A stretch of 64,000 nucleotides of DNA, taken from NCBI RefSeq assembly GCF_007859855.1, contig NZ_SJPK01000006.1, positions 1 through 64,000 on the forward strand, written 5' to 3'. The notes beneath the pieces are model-generated. The model was not told the DNA's origin. It saw only the letters and a program-made list of their open reading frames with translations, and ran no database searches. A program made the position numbers and the translations under genes. Positions 17,378 through 26,974 of this stretch are shown piece after piece; within the stretch, counting starts at the first letter, position 1; the number at the start of each line of letters is the position of its first letter. This DNA is from Allorhodopirellula solitaria (GTDB lineage: Bacteria > Planctomycetota > Planctomycetia > Pirellulales > Pirellulaceae).

Positions 17378-17399
17378 TGTACGACCGGTAGCTCGTACA
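17378..17399. promoter_or_regulatory. Palindromic operator candidate between gntR and the dehydratase gene
   Basis: TGTACGA (17378-17384) and TCGTACA (17393-17399) form a perfect inverted repeat with an eight-base spacer. It lies in the 126-base divergent gap. On the gntR side the direct repeats GGCGACAAAA (twice between 17337 and 17366) and the palindrome AAGTACTT (17349-17356) are additional candidate sites. Confidence 0.5.
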
Positions 17400-17441
17400 C
17401 TCGGGCGACACATCACGTCACATTCGAAATTGGCTGAAGCA

Positions 17442-18620
17442 ATGAAAATTACAGCGATCCAAACGCATGTCTGTCACGCCCGCATGCGGAACTGGATATT
17501 TGTGAAAGTGCTCACCGACCAACCGGGCCTCTATGGCTGGGGGGAGGCGACGCTGGAATGGCATACTCGCGGCGTTGTCGGCACAATCGAAGATCTGGCG
17601 CCTCTCCTAATCGGCGAGGACCCAACTTGTGTCGAACATCTCTGGCAAATGATGTGGCGGCAGCACTTCTGGCACGGCAGCGGAGTGACGCGTTCAACGG
17701 CGATTTCCGGAATCGATTTAGCGTTGTGGGATATCGTCGGTAAGGCTTACGGAGTTCCGTGTCACAAGCTGTGGGGCGGCAGCGTTCGAGATTCGATCCG
17801 ATTGTATTGCCACCTTGGCGGCGGCGATCTGGAGAGTTTTTATGAGACACCCGTCGACCATGCAAAACAGTTTGCGGATCTGGCCCAGGAAGCAGTTGAA
17901 GACGGATTCACAGCGTTTAAATCTATGGCGGTGCCACCCACGATGCCAATCGAAGGCCTGGGACCAATCAAGGCGGCCGATGCATGTGTTGCTGCGATGC
18001 GCGAGGCGGTCGGAGCGGACATCGACATCATGGTGGACTGTCACGCGCGACCTTCACCCGCGATGGGCATGCAGTTCGCAAAGACTCTCGATCAGTACGG
18101 ACTCTACTTTTTCGAAGAACCTTGTTGGCCGGAGAGCGTGGAAGGGCTTGCAGCCATTAACGCAGCGATCGCCACGCCCGTCGCAGCGGGAGAAAGGCTG
18201 ACGCATCTGGCGGCTTTTCGTGATTTGTTCGTCGCCCGAGGATGCGAGATCTGCCAACTCGACCTGACCCACTGCGGGGGATTCACCGAAGCTCGACGTA
18301 TCGCTGCGCTTGCCGACGCCTATCGAATCGCACTCGCCCCTCACAATCCACAGGGCCCCGTCAGCACAGCGGCATCGCTGGAGTTTGGGTTCTCACAGCC
18401 GAGCTACATCATCTGCGAGTCTGTTCACAATGACGTCCCCTGGCGGGATGATATTGTCGACGAAGGATTCACCGTCGATAAGAAAACTCGAACCGTGTCG
18501 GCGAACACGAGGCCTGGGCTGGGAATCTCGATCAACGAAGACGAAGTAAAAAAACACCCGTTTGAACAGGAGATTGCGCAACGTGTCTTCTATCGAGACG
18601 GCAGTGTGGGTGATTGGTAG
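17442..18620 (+). CDS. Enolase-superfamily sugar-acid dehydratase, D-galactonate dehydratase-like
   Basis: A 392-residue enzyme of the mandelate racemase/muconate lactonizing group. Metal and catalytic segments are visible: [23 protein letters not shown] and LAPHNPQGP. This set matches the D-galactonate dehydratase (DgoD) branch, which makes 2-keto-3-deoxy sugar acids. A following DapA-family aldolase-like enzyme and a ceramidase-like gene fit a sugar-acid breakdown operon. ATG 17442 is preferred over TTG 17430. The exact sugar acid is not determined. Confidence 0.88.
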   Translation: MKITAIQTHVCHARMRNWIFVKVLTDQPGLYGWGEATLEWHTRGVVGTIEDLAPLLIGEDPTCVEHLWQMMWRQHFWHGSGVTRSTAISGIDLALWDIVGKAYGVPCHKLWGGSVRDSIRLYCHLGGGDLESFYETPVDHAKQFADLAQEAVEDGFTAFKSMAVPPTMPIEGLGPIKAADACVAAMREAVGADIDIMVDCHARPSPAMGMQFAKTLDQYGLYFFEEPCWPESVEGLAAINAAIATPVAAGERLTHLAAFRDLFVARGCEICQLDLTHCGGFTEARRIAALADAYRIALAPHNPQGPVSTAASLEFGFSQPSYIICESVHNDVPWRDDIVDEGFTVDKKTRTVSANTRPGLGISINEDEVKKHPFEQEIAQRVFYRDGSVGDW

Positions 18621-18712
18621 GGGACTGCAATGCAATTGTTCACAACTCCGACGCGTGATCGGAGCCGCCAGACTTTTGGTTCTTCTCAGCGTACATTCAA
18701 CATTCAGGCTCC

Positions 18713-20113
18713 ATGAATCAACATTCACCTGCTCCGCCTCCAACTACCCGGCGACATTGTTCATTTCGAGGCCGCATCGGGATTGCCCGTGAGGACATCA
18801 CGCCACCAGTTGGTATCTACTCGCGAAATTGGGGCGCGGCCACGCATGAGACTGCCGATTCGATCCATCGATCCTTGACACTCACCGCGTTGACGATTGG
18901 TCCTTTAACTGATGGTGATCCTCTTGTTCTGGTCGATGCTGACCTGGGCTGGTGGCGTGGGATGGACTTGTTTCGTCGGTTTCAGAATCGACTGCTCGAT
19001 GAAGTAAACCTCGAATCGTCCCGCCTGATCTTTGCCTTGAGCCATACGCACGCGTCGCCCCCCTTGATGCAGCCCGATCCGTCGTTACCCGGCAGTGAAC
19101 TGCTCGAACCGTGGTTTGAGCTCGTCTATCAAGCCGCCCTTAGCGCCATCAATCGTGCTTTGGCGACCGCTAACGAATCCGTTCTAGACTGGCAGGTAGG
19201 GCGATGTGGACTCGCCGTCGCACGCGATTTCCCAGACCCTGATCCAACGGCAAACCGAATGATCTGCGGTTACAATCCAGCTGTCGCTGCAGACGATACA
19301 TTGCTGGTCGGACGCATCACCGATCCGGCAGGGACGGTCCGAGCAACACTGGTCAACTACGCCTGCCACCCAACCACACTGGCCTGGGCGAACACAGCGA
19401 TCTCCCCCGACTATATCGGGGCAATGCGGGAGACGGTCGAGGAGGCAACCGGTGCGTTAGCATTCTTTCTTCAAGGGATGTCAGGGGAGCTCTCGCCGAA
19501 GCATCAATACGTCGGCGATGTCGAAGTGGCCGATCGTCATGGAAAGCAATTGGGGCATGCTGTTTTGGCAACTCTTAACGACATGGATCCGGTCGGATGT
19601 CATCTATGCTTCGAGGGCGTCATGGAATCTGGCGCGCCGCTGGCACTCTGGCAATACCAACCCCACGAGATCTCATCAGCATTGCAGGCCATCGAAGTGA
19701 CAGTGGACCTGAAACTCAAAGAGTGGCCGACTGCGGAAGCACTCGAACAGCAGCGGATGGCCTGCGATGACCGAGCTCTGGAAGAACGCTTGCGACGGAA
19801 ACGGGATATCCGGCGGTGGCTCGGAGATGGTTCTTCGTTCGCGCTCCCCGTGTATGCCTGGAGGATCGGTGACGCTGTGATTGTTGGCTGTGCGGGCGAG
19901 GCCTACTCGCACCTGCAGCAAGAATTGCGAAGCCGCTTTCCCGATCACGCGCTCATCTGCATGAACATTGTCAACGGTACGGTCGGCTACCTGCCGCCAG
20001 CGAATCTGTACGACATCGATACCTATCCTGTATGGCAGACGCCGTTCGATCGTGGCTGCCTTGAACGAACTGGCGAGGCGATGAGCGATGCCATCCAAAA
20101 ACTTCTGGATTGA
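18713..20113 (+). CDS. Neutral/alkaline ceramidase N-terminal-domain-like protein
   Basis: A 466-residue protein with RIGIAREDITPPVGIYSRNWG at its start, the characteristic opening of the neutral/alkaline non-lysosomal ceramidase domain family. The metal-site segment SHTHASPP and the later NYACHPTTL match the zinc-dependent hydrolase core. No signal peptide is evident, so unlike classical ceramidases it is probably cytoplasmic. In planctomycetes and other bacteria this family is often found in sugar-catabolism clusters where the true substrate is unknown. It sits 92 bases after the dehydratase and 45 bases before the aldolase gene. Confidence 0.8.
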   Translation: MNQHSPAPPPTTRRHCSFRGRIGIAREDITPPVGIYSRNWGAATHETADSIHRSLTLTALTIGPLTDGDPLVLVDADLGWWRGMDLFRRFQNRLLDEVNLESSRLIFALSHTHASPPLMQPDPSLPGSELLEPWFELVYQAALSAINRALATANESVLDWQVGRCGLAVARDFPDPDPTANRMICGYNPAVAADDTLLVGRITDPAGTVRATLVNYACHPTTLAWANTAISPDYIGAMRETVEEATGALAFFLQGMSGELSPKHQYVGDVEVADRHGKQLGHAVLATLNDMDPVGCHLCFEGVMESGAPLALWQYQPHEISSALQAIEVTVDLKLKEWPTAEALEQQRMACDDRALEERLRRKRDIRRWLGDGSSFALPVYAWRIGDAVIVGCAGEAYSHLQQELRSRFPDHALICMNIVNGTVGYLPPANLYDIDTYPVWQTPFDRGCLERTGEAMSDAIQKLLD

Positions 20114-20158
20114 ATCGCTGCAATCCACCCACCGTGTCCCTATAACCGACGATAAAGC

Positions 20159-21091
20159 ATGCAGACCACGAAGCTGAAACCAAGCATGGAAGGTGTTTTT
20201 CCCGTACTAAGCACTCCGTTTGACGCCCATGATGAGATTGATCGCGACAGCCTTGAACGACAAATCGACTGGGCGTTCAAATTAGGTAGCAACGGTGTCT
20301 GTTCTGCCATGGTTTCGGAAATCCTGCGACTGACGTCGGCAGAGCGAGTCAATCTCAATCGACTCATCGTAGAAATGACGGCTGGTCGCGGAGCCGTTGT
20401 CGCGAGCGTCGGCGCGGAGAGCATTCAACAAGCTGTTTACTTTGCGGAGGCGGCCGTCGAAGCCGGTTGCGACGCTCTGATGGCAATTCCCCCCGTCACC
20501 ACGCGGCTGCCTTTAGCGGCACTCCAAGACTACTTCAGCACACTGGCGGATGCCGTGCCCGTTCCGCTCATCGTTCAAGATGCGTCGTCTTATGTCGGCG
20601 CTGCGATCCCAACGGATTTCTACGTTCGTCTGCTCGATCAATACGGGCCGCAGAAGATCCTTTTCAAACCGGAGGGAGCGCCAATTGGACCCAACTTGTC
20701 CGACCTTCGAGACGCGAGCGGCAGCCGGGCCAGTATGTTCGACGGCTCGGGCGGCATCCTACTGATCGATGCGTTTCGCCGCGGCGTCGTTGGCACCATG
20801 CCCGGCACCGACCTACTCGATGGGATAGTAGCTTTGTGGAACGCACTGAAAGCCGGCGACGACGAGACTGCGTACCGGGTCTACTTCCCAATCTGTGCGA
20901 TCGTGGCCTTGCAACTTCAGGCGGGGCTCGATGGATTCTTGGCCATCGAAAAGTACATTCTGGTGAAACGAGGTTTGTTTGCGACCGATCGCCGCCGCGA
21001 ACCCAATGCCTGGACTCTCGACGCGGAAACTCGCATTGAAGTGGATCGACTTCTGGAGATGTTAACCCAAGCAATCCCCCTCCCCAAATAG
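20159..21091 (+). CDS. DapA-family lyase/aldolase
   Basis: A 310-residue TIM-barrel protein of the DHDPS/N-acetylneuraminate lyase superfamily. The Schiff-base lysine is K170 in ILFKPEGAP. The catalytic tyrosine normally found before the first of these strands is replaced: the segment reads VPLIVQDASS, with Gln140 in the tyrosine position. The GxxG-type pocket is TSAERVN-proximal and PPVTT is present. In this gene context a 2-keto-3-deoxy sugar-acid aldolase or a dehydratase/lyase is more likely than lysine biosynthesis. The gene follows the ceramidase-like gene by 45 bases and is probably cotranscribed. Confidence 0.83.
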   Translation: MQTTKLKPSMEGVFPVLSTPFDAHDEIDRDSLERQIDWAFKLGSNGVCSAMVSEILRLTSAERVNLNRLIVEMTAGRGAVVASVGAESIQQAVYFAEAAVEAGCDALMAIPPVTTRLPLAALQDYFSTLADAVPVPLIVQDASSYVGAAIPTDFYVRLLDQYGPQKILFKPEGAPIGPNLSDLRDASGSRASMFDGSGGILLIDAFRRGVVGTMPGTDLLDGIVALWNALKAGDDETAYRVYFPICAIVALQLQAGLDGFLAIEKYILVKRGLFATDRRREPNAWTLDAETRIEVDRLLEMLTQAIPLPK

Positions 21092-21205
21092 CATTCTTCC
21101 GATTTATCGTGATCTCGCTCTCGCCGCATGCTGCGGCTGACTTCTGGTGAGATCCGAAGTCGCCTCCCACGTCGTTGACGATCGATGTCTGGAGACTCGC
21201 CAGCT

Positions 21206-21225
21206 CAGACGGGCGGAGCCGTCTG
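21206..21225. repeat. Solitary palindrome of the array family
   Basis: CAGACGG (21206-21212) and CCGTCTG (21219-21225) form a hairpin with a six-base loop. The core is the same as the palindrome in the tandem array at 60682-61528, so the element exists both alone and amplified. Confidence 0.6.
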
Positions 21226-21331
21226 GCTACAATTGAGGAACGTTGCATCTCGTTTTTGGTAGACTCGAGGCCAGACAGTCGTTTTTATGCTGGCCCATCT
21301 TCCCTCCACGAAATCGCGATTCAGGCTTCCC

Positions 21332-22687
21332 ATGGACAGACGCACTTTTCTAACCGGATCCACGCTCGCCACCACTGCTGCAACGCTCGCTGCGGGCGCC
21401 TATGCAGCGGAGACATCCCAACCTCGCCGAGTTGGATTGATCGGCTGTGGGTGGTACGGGAAATGTGACCTGCTGCAGTTGATCAACATCGAGCCCGTCG
21501 AAGTCGTCTCGCTGTGCGATGTCGACTCCAAGCTGCTCGACGAATGTGCCGAACTGATGCAATCGCGTCAGAAATCTGGCAAGCGTCCCCGCACCTATGC
21601 TCGATTCGACGAGATGCTGGCCGAGCAGGATCTCGACATCGTGATGGTCGCCACACCCGATCACTGGCATGCACTGGCGATGATTGCGGCGGTCGAGTCA
21701 GGTGCGGACGTGTGGGTACAGAAGCCAACGGGCGTGGACGTGCTCGAAAGCAAAGCGATGCTCGATGCGGCACGGGCCCACAATCGAGTCGTGCAAGTCG
21801 GGACACAGCGGCGCAGTACGCCGCATTTGATCGAAGCCAAAGAGCGAGTGGTGGACGAAGGCTTGCTCGGTGAGATCGCGTTTGCCGAAGTCTGCTGCTA
21901 CTACCACATGCGAGCGAACTCCAATCCTCCCGTCACCGATCCACCACCGAACTTGGATTTTGATTTGTGGACCGGACCCGCTCCCCTGCGCGACTACAAT
22001 AAACTGATTCATCCGCGCTCCTGGCGGGCCTTCATGGAGTACAGCAATGGCATCGTCGGTGACATGTGTGTCCACATGCTCGACCTCGTTCGCTGGCAAC
22101 TCGATCTGGGCTGGCCTCAGCGAATCAGTAGCGTGGGTGGGATCCAGGTGCAAACCGATTCGATTGCCAACATCACCGATACCCAAACGGCCACCTTCGA
22201 TTTTGAGGACTTGGACGTGGTCTGGACGCACCGCAGCTGGGGCAGCGCACCCGACCCGAAGTATCCTTGGGCAGCGGTCCTCTATGGTAACAAGGGGACG
22301 CTCAAGCTCAGCGTCAACGGTTACGATTTCGAACCGCATCGAGGCGGCAAAAAACTCACTGGCGAGCCCGTGATCGAACTCGACCAATATCCGAGCGATC
22401 AATCCGACGTCAAACGCTGGAAGATGGAACTGCCTGTCGCCTCAGCAATCCGCGGCCACCTGCGTGATTTTCTCGATGCGATCGACGACCGTAGCAAACC
22501 GATTGCCGACATCGAACAAGGCCACATCAGTAGCGCCTCGTGCATCTTGGCCAACAACGCCATGCAGCTGGAACGCACACTCGCATTTGATCCCGACACA
22601 CACACGATCCCCGGCGATGAGGAGGCCACCGCCGCGCTTCAAAGACCCTACCGAGCCCCCTACCAACATCCTGCTTCGAAAGGCTAA
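21332..22687 (+). CDS. Tat-exported Gfo/Idh/MocA family oxidoreductase
   Basis: The N-terminus MDRRTFLTGSTLATTAATLA is a twin-arginine signal. The Rossmann motif follows as GLIGCGWYGKCD, and the dinucleotide/sugar-binding region includes ATPDHWHAL. The catalytic-lysine motif reads QKP instead of EKP, retaining the lysine. The C-terminal domain has FDLWTGPAP and a conserved HMLDLVRWQL. ATG 21332 is chosen because it starts the Tat signal; the frame is open to 21287. It ends the plus-strand catabolic run, 240 bases after the aldolase gene, and a MITE follows it. Confidence 0.9.
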   Translation: MDRRTFLTGSTLATTAATLAAGAYAAETSQPRRVGLIGCGWYGKCDLLQLINIEPVEVVSLCDVDSKLLDECAELMQSRQKSGKRPRTYARFDEMLAEQDLDIVMVATPDHWHALAMIAAVESGADVWVQKPTGVDVLESKAMLDAARAHNRVVQVGTQRRSTPHLIEAKERVVDEGLLGEIAFAEVCCYYHMRANSNPPVTDPPPNLDFDLWTGPAPLRDYNKLIHPRSWRAFMEYSNGIVGDMCVHMLDLVRWQLDLGWPQRISSVGGIQVQTDSIANITDTQTATFDFEDLDVVWTHRSWGSAPDPKYPWAAVLYGNKGTLKLSVNGYDFEPHRGGKKLTGEPVIELDQYPSDQSDVKRWKMELPVASAIRGHLRDFLDAIDDRSKPIADIEQGHISSASCILANNAMQLERTLAFDPDTHTIPGDEEATAALQRPYRAPYQHPASKG

Positions 22688-22751
22688 GAGCCTGCTCGTC
22701 TGACAGGCTCGTCATCGTCTACGCTGTTTTAGCAACATAAGATGAATAAGT

Positions 22752-23069
22752 GGTTCATCCGACGGAAGCGTGCGCAGAGCACAGCGGAAGGTTTTTTAAG
22801 GCATGGCTCTCGTATCCAATGATCGTTCAAAAATGCGTCCCTGACAAACAAACGCTCGCCAGGGACCGACAACACCATTGGCGTACCGCTTTTGCAGGGA
22901 AACGCTGGCGACCGAGATATCCCTTGCCAAGCCAGCACCTCTGCAGAGCTCGGCTCCGTTTCTCCCGCCAGTGCCAGTCTAACATTGATAATCAAATCCC
23001 ACAAATCAATCCTTCGATACGGGAGCCATGCCTTGAAAACCTCGGGCGCACGCTTCCGGCGGATGAGCC
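22752..23069 (-). mobile_element. MITE copy 2 (318 bp)
   Basis: Same element as at 6268 in the opposite orientation, with left end GGTTCATCCGACGGAAGCG and right end GGATGAGCC. It has identical length to copies 1 and 3. A perfect 8-bp duplication GAATAAGT flanks it at 22744-22751 and 23070-23077. An open frame inside (GETEPSSAEVLAWQG) is shared with copies 1 and 3 but looks like sequence identity rather than a gene. Confidence 0.87.
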
Positions 23070-23087
23070 GAATAAGTGTCGGTTTTA

Positions 23088-23142
23088 GTAGTGGACGTGG
23101 CGACGAGTCCTGCGGCTTTGGACTCGTCGCCTCGTCCACTAC
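23088..23142. terminator. Long hairpin downstream of the ABC exporter gene
   Basis: GTAGTGGACG...GGCGACGAGTCC pairs with GGACTCGTCGCC...CGTCCACTAC with one or two mismatches around a nine-base loop. It starts about 60 bases after the exporter stop (which is at 23201). It has no clear T-run, so termination is inferred from position only. Confidence 0.5.
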
Positions 23143-23200
23143 GACAGAAATTGATCGTGCGTTGCTTACGAGCATTTCAATGAATCGGAGCAAGATCGCC

Positions 23201-25219
23201 TTAGTTCACCGTCGGCGGACTGGCGTCGCTAGTCGATTGGTTCATCTGCAGATTGACCATGTCTTGATAGTGACCGCCGCGGGCCAACAGCTCGGCGTGG
23301 GTGCCGGTCTCCAGGACCCGACCGTCTTCGAGCACGACGATTAAGTCGGCGCCCGCGATCGTGCTGAGCCGGTGTGCGATCACGACGGCGGTTCGATCTT
23401 GCAGCAGATCGGAAAGACTGGATTGAATCAGCCGCTCGCTCTGGCTATCTAGATTGCTGGTCGCTTCGTCGAGGATGAGGATTTGGGGGTCGGCCAGGAT
23501 CGCGCGAGCGATCGCGAGACGCTGTCGCTGTCCGCCGGACAGTTTGACGCCGCGTTCACCGATGACGGTATCGTAGCCTAGCTCCATCTTCAGGATGAAC
23601 TCGTCGGCAGCCGCGGCGGAGGCGGCGGCGATCACATCCGGGCGGTTCGCTTTCGGCCGCGCATAGGCGATGTTTTCATGAATGGTTCCGTCAAACAAAA
23701 AGACGTCTTGTTCGACAATTCCGAGCAGCGCCCGGTAGCTCGAGAGTTCAATGTCGCGCAGATCCACGCCGTTGTAATGGATCTCGCCAGCGGTGGGATC
23801 GTAGAATCTCGCGATCAGATTCGTGAGGGTGGTTTTGCCCGCGCCGCTGCGGCCGACCAAGGCGACGGTTTGTCCTGCGGCAATCTCAATGGAAACATCC
23901 TGCAGCACCGGAGTTTCGCTCGCTGGGTAATGAAAGGAAACCCCACGGATCGAAATCGCACCGCCCTGCGTCTGCGACGACAGACGAGCAGCACCCTCGC
24001 GGCTGGGGAGCTCTTCGTCGACTTCGAGCACATCGAGAATGCGGTCGAGGCCAGCGAGATTGTTCTGGAAGGTGACGGCGCTACCCGCGAGCGTGGCGAG
24101 CGGATCGAGCAGCATCGTCAGGTAGACCAAAAACATCATCAGGTCACCGAGCGTCAATTGCCCATGGATAATCTGGTAGCCGCCATAGAGCAGCAGGCCA
24201 GTGGACGCCAGCGGGATGACGACCTCCCAAATCGTTTCGATGATCCGCATCCACCACCAGGTAAAGAGCTGTTGGCGAACCAAGAAATCTCCCTCACGGA
24301 CGTAGCGTGATGACTCCGTCCGAGAACGCGAAAAGGTGCGAACGACGCGGATACCACCAAAGGTTTCGGTCGCTCCACTATCAATTCGCTGGCGTTGTTT
24401 GCGGACATCGCGGAAGAGAGGCCGGATGCGATTGATGTAGGTCCGGTGCGTGACCCAGACGACGGGCAACAGAATCAGCCCACCGACCATCAGCTTCCAA
24501 TCGACGAACATCAAAATGACGAGCGAGCCGCAGAACTGGACGATAGCCCGCCAAGGGTTATACAGCATGCTGAAGATCAAATCGGCCACGCCGCCAGCAT
24601 CCTCACGGATCAGACTGGCGACCCCGCCGCTCTTCATCGCATAGACGTGGTGCAGCGGCAATCGCATGGAATGCTCGAACACGCGACGGCGGATCGATAC
24701 CTGGGCCTTGTTGACCGATTTCGTCGCCAGCCAACGGCCGAGCAAGTTGATCATCGTGCCGACGGCCGTCAGCACGGTGACCACCAGGGCAATCGCCACC
24801 AGCGTTCGCATCGGCGATACAGCGGGATCACCGAGAATGCTGGTGACGCCTGGAACTGCCACCAACCACTCGGGCAACGGGCGAGCCGGCACGGTGAGCA
24901 CCGAATCGATCGCGAGCTTCGTTCCCAGCGGTGGGATCAAGCGGATGGCGATGCCGACACTCAGCAGCCCCAAGGCGGCAATGATCGGACCGCGATGCCC
25001 CTGGATCAGCTGCCAGAATGCCGAAAACAACTCGAAAAAAGAGCGGGTTCGATCGCCAATTTTCTTCTGGCTGCGAGCTGCCCGCGACCCGTCGACGTCG
25101 CTGTGACCGTGGTGGGGAGCATGCGTCGACGAGGCGGACCCGGCGCCGCCCTGGCGGTGCCGCTCTTGTACGGTCGCTCGGTAGTCATCGAATCGGCGAC
25201 GACTTGGGGAAACAGCCAT
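23201..25219 (-). CDS. ABC exporter, fused permease and ATPase (MsbA-like)
   Basis: A 672-residue half-transporter: a basic, histidine-rich N-terminal tail of about 60 residues, a six-helix transmembrane domain, then the nucleotide-binding domain. Walker A GRSGAGKTT, signature LSGGQRQR, Walker B ILDEATS and the H-loop histidine in VIAHRLST are all intact. It should work as a homodimer, flipping lipids, peptides or drugs across the inner membrane. The start lies only five bases after the stop of the YeiH-type gene, so the two are cotranscribed. Confidence 0.93.
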   Translation of the reverse strand: MAVSPSRRRFDDYRATVQERHRQGGAGSASSTHAPHHGHSDVDGSRAARSQKKIGDRTRSFFELFSAFWQLIQGHRGPIIAALGLLSVGIAIRLIPPLGTKLAIDSVLTVPARPLPEWLVAVPGVTSILGDPAVSPMRTLVAIALVVTVLTAVGTMINLLGRWLATKSVNKAQVSIRRRVFEHSMRLPLHHVYAMKSGGVASLIREDAGGVADLIFSMLYNPWRAIVQFCGSLVILMFVDWKLMVGGLILLPVVWVTHRTYINRIRPLFRDVRKQRQRIDSGATETFGGIRVVRTFSRSRTESSRYVREGDFLVRQQLFTWWWMRIIETIWEVVIPLASTGLLLYGGYQIIHGQLTLGDLMMFLVYLTMLLDPLATLAGSAVTFQNNLAGLDRILDVLEVDEELPSREGAARLSSQTQGGAISIRGVSFHYPASETPVLQDVSIEIAAGQTVALVGRSGAGKTTLTNLIARFYDPTAGEIHYNGVDLRDIELSSYRALLGIVEQDVFLFDGTIHENIAYARPKANRPDVIAAASAAAADEFILKMELGYDTVIGERGVKLSGGQRQRLAIARAILADPQILILDEATSNLDSQSERLIQSSLSDLLQDRTAVVIAHRLSTIAGADLIVVLEDGRVLETGTHAELLARGGHYQDMVNLQMNQSTSDASPPTVN

Positions 25220-25224
25220 AGAGC

Positions 25225-26757
25225 CTACTGTGCGGCGTTGGGGAAGACGACTTTAAACATCAGGTAAGCCATCACCAAGGTAAGAGTCAGGTTCAACGAT
25301 TGGCCGCAAACGTACAGCAACAACGGCTTACCACCTTTCAAGTTCTCTTTGATCGCAGCGTAATTGGTCTCCAAGCCGATACTGACGAAGGCGAGGCAGA
25401 ACAACCAGCCCCGCAACCCTTTGGTGAACCCAATCGATGCTTCGGTCCACATCCTGCCGTCTTGAACGAATCCGGCGATCAAAGAAAAGACGATCGATGC
25501 GATGATGAACCCCAGGATGAATTTTGGAAACCGCAGCCAAATCTCTGACCAACCTACGTTGATCTTTGAATTGGGATCGCGATCCATGTAGGTCGTCCAG
25601 AACACTGCGATTCCAAACGCCACGACGCCAATGAGAATGTTCTGGATCATCTTGATCGTCGCGGCCACCTCGAGGGCGCGATCACCGAGAAATTCGCCCG
25701 CTGCAGCGACCGCTCCGGTCGAATCGATCGTGCCGCCCATCCAGGCCCCGCCGAGCACTTCATCCATCCCCGTGAATCGGATCACCGCGGGCATGACCAC
25801 CATCATGATGACCGTGAACGAAAGCGACATCCCGATCGCCAGAGAGAGCTCCTCTTTCTTGGCCCGACAAGCCGCCGCCGAGGCGATCGCAGCCGAGACG
25901 CCGCAGACGGACATGTCCGCTGAGATCACCATGTTGAGCGTGGGCGATTTGAGCTTCAGTACTCTCTGGCCGAACCAGAACGTCGAGATCAGCACGATTG
26001 GGGTGACGACCCAAGCGACAAAAACGCCTGGCAAGCCGAGGGCGAGCAACCGGCTCATGAGTATCTCGCTGCCCAAGAGCACGAGACCGGTCTTAATAAA
26101 GAACTCGGTGCGCGCCGCACCGCGCATCCACTTCGGCGTCCCCACGGTGTTGCTGATCACTAGACCCACGAGCAGCGCCCACAATGCGTATTCCAAGTTA
26201 TAGGAGCTGACAAAGGCCTGGCCCGCCATCACATAGGAAAGCACCGCGAGCAGAAAGACGGCAGGGAAACCCAGCAAGAATTCTCGGCCGTTGCCGCCGG
26301 TGAGAAACAACACGAGGGTGAACAAGCCGCCGATGATGAGACCAGCGCCGAGGGTTCCCGTTAGCCGCGTCAGTTCGGGATTGAACTTCGGTGGGGGCGG
26401 CACCGCTGCAGGCTCACCGACACCCTCGCCCTCAGCGATACCCGCCTCGCTCGCGACGACTTCTTCCGGTTTGATTTCTTTGCGAAACGAATCGATCGGG
26501 GCGTCGTACCAGCGTTTCGGTTTATCGACCAAGGGGCCGAGAAGGTGCGTCGCCTCGGTGACCGGCTCAGCAGCGACGCTCGCCTGTGTGTCTTCCGCGG
26601 CGGGTTCCGTGGTGACAAAGCGTACGCAGAAGAGCGATACCAACAGGATCGTCCAACCGATCACGATCGCGAGCAGGTCTTCGCTCCAGAATGAGTCTGG
26701 CGACGTGGTCTCGGTCACGGGTTCGAACGTGTCCGCAGGTGTTGTTGGTTCGCTCAT
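25225..26757 (-). CDS. YeiH/UPF0324 family membrane transporter
   Basis: A 510-residue membrane protein with a soluble or proline-rich insert (residues about 50-110) and about ten helices. The family core is visible as LLVGLVISNTVGTP, FFIKTGLVLLGSEI, SADMSVCGVSAAIASAAA and GGTIDSTGAVAAAGE. The family is annotated as putative sulfate exporter, with weak evidence for function. It is longer than usual (about 350 residues) because of the N-terminal extension. It is the first gene of an operon with the ABC exporter. Confidence 0.87.
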   Translation of the reverse strand: MSEPTTPADTFEPVTETTSPDSFWSEDLLAIVIGWTILLVSLFCVRFVTTEPAAEDTQASVAAEPVTEATHLLGPLVDKPKRWYDAPIDSFRKEIKPEEVVASEAGIAEGEGVGEPAAVPPPPKFNPELTRLTGTLGAGLIIGGLFTLVLFLTGGNGREFLLGFPAVFLLAVLSYVMAGQAFVSSYNLEYALWALLVGLVISNTVGTPKWMRGAARTEFFIKTGLVLLGSEILMSRLLALGLPGVFVAWVVTPIVLISTFWFGQRVLKLKSPTLNMVISADMSVCGVSAAIASAAACRAKKEELSLAIGMSLSFTVIMMVVMPAVIRFTGMDEVLGGAWMGGTIDSTGAVAAAGEFLGDRALEVAATIKMIQNILIGVVAFGIAVFWTTYMDRDPNSKINVGWSEIWLRFPKFILGFIIASIVFSLIAGFVQDGRMWTEASIGFTKGLRGWLFCLAFVSIGLETNYAAIKENLKGGKPLLLYVCGQSLNLTLTLVMAYLMFKVVFPNAAQ

Positions 26758-26974
26758 GTGGAATCTTCATGCCGTCGGTTGGGAAGCCGCTAGACTAGCA
26801 ACATCGCCAAGGGTCCGCCATGGTCGATCGTCAACCGGCCGTCCCCGAGAGGACGGTGAAACGAGCGTAAGAAGCCATCACCCCCCCGCCGAGCGAGGGT
26901 TCCCGCTCGAGCGCCGGAAGGCAATGCAAGGGATCCGCCGAGACGTGAGCACACGCCAACGCGGTTAGTCGACG

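Noticed and set aside
22729-23193. Open frame inside MITE copy 2, with matching frames at 45826-46221 and 6300-6512
   Set aside because: Frames follow element identity, have different starts in each copy, and are broken in copy 4.
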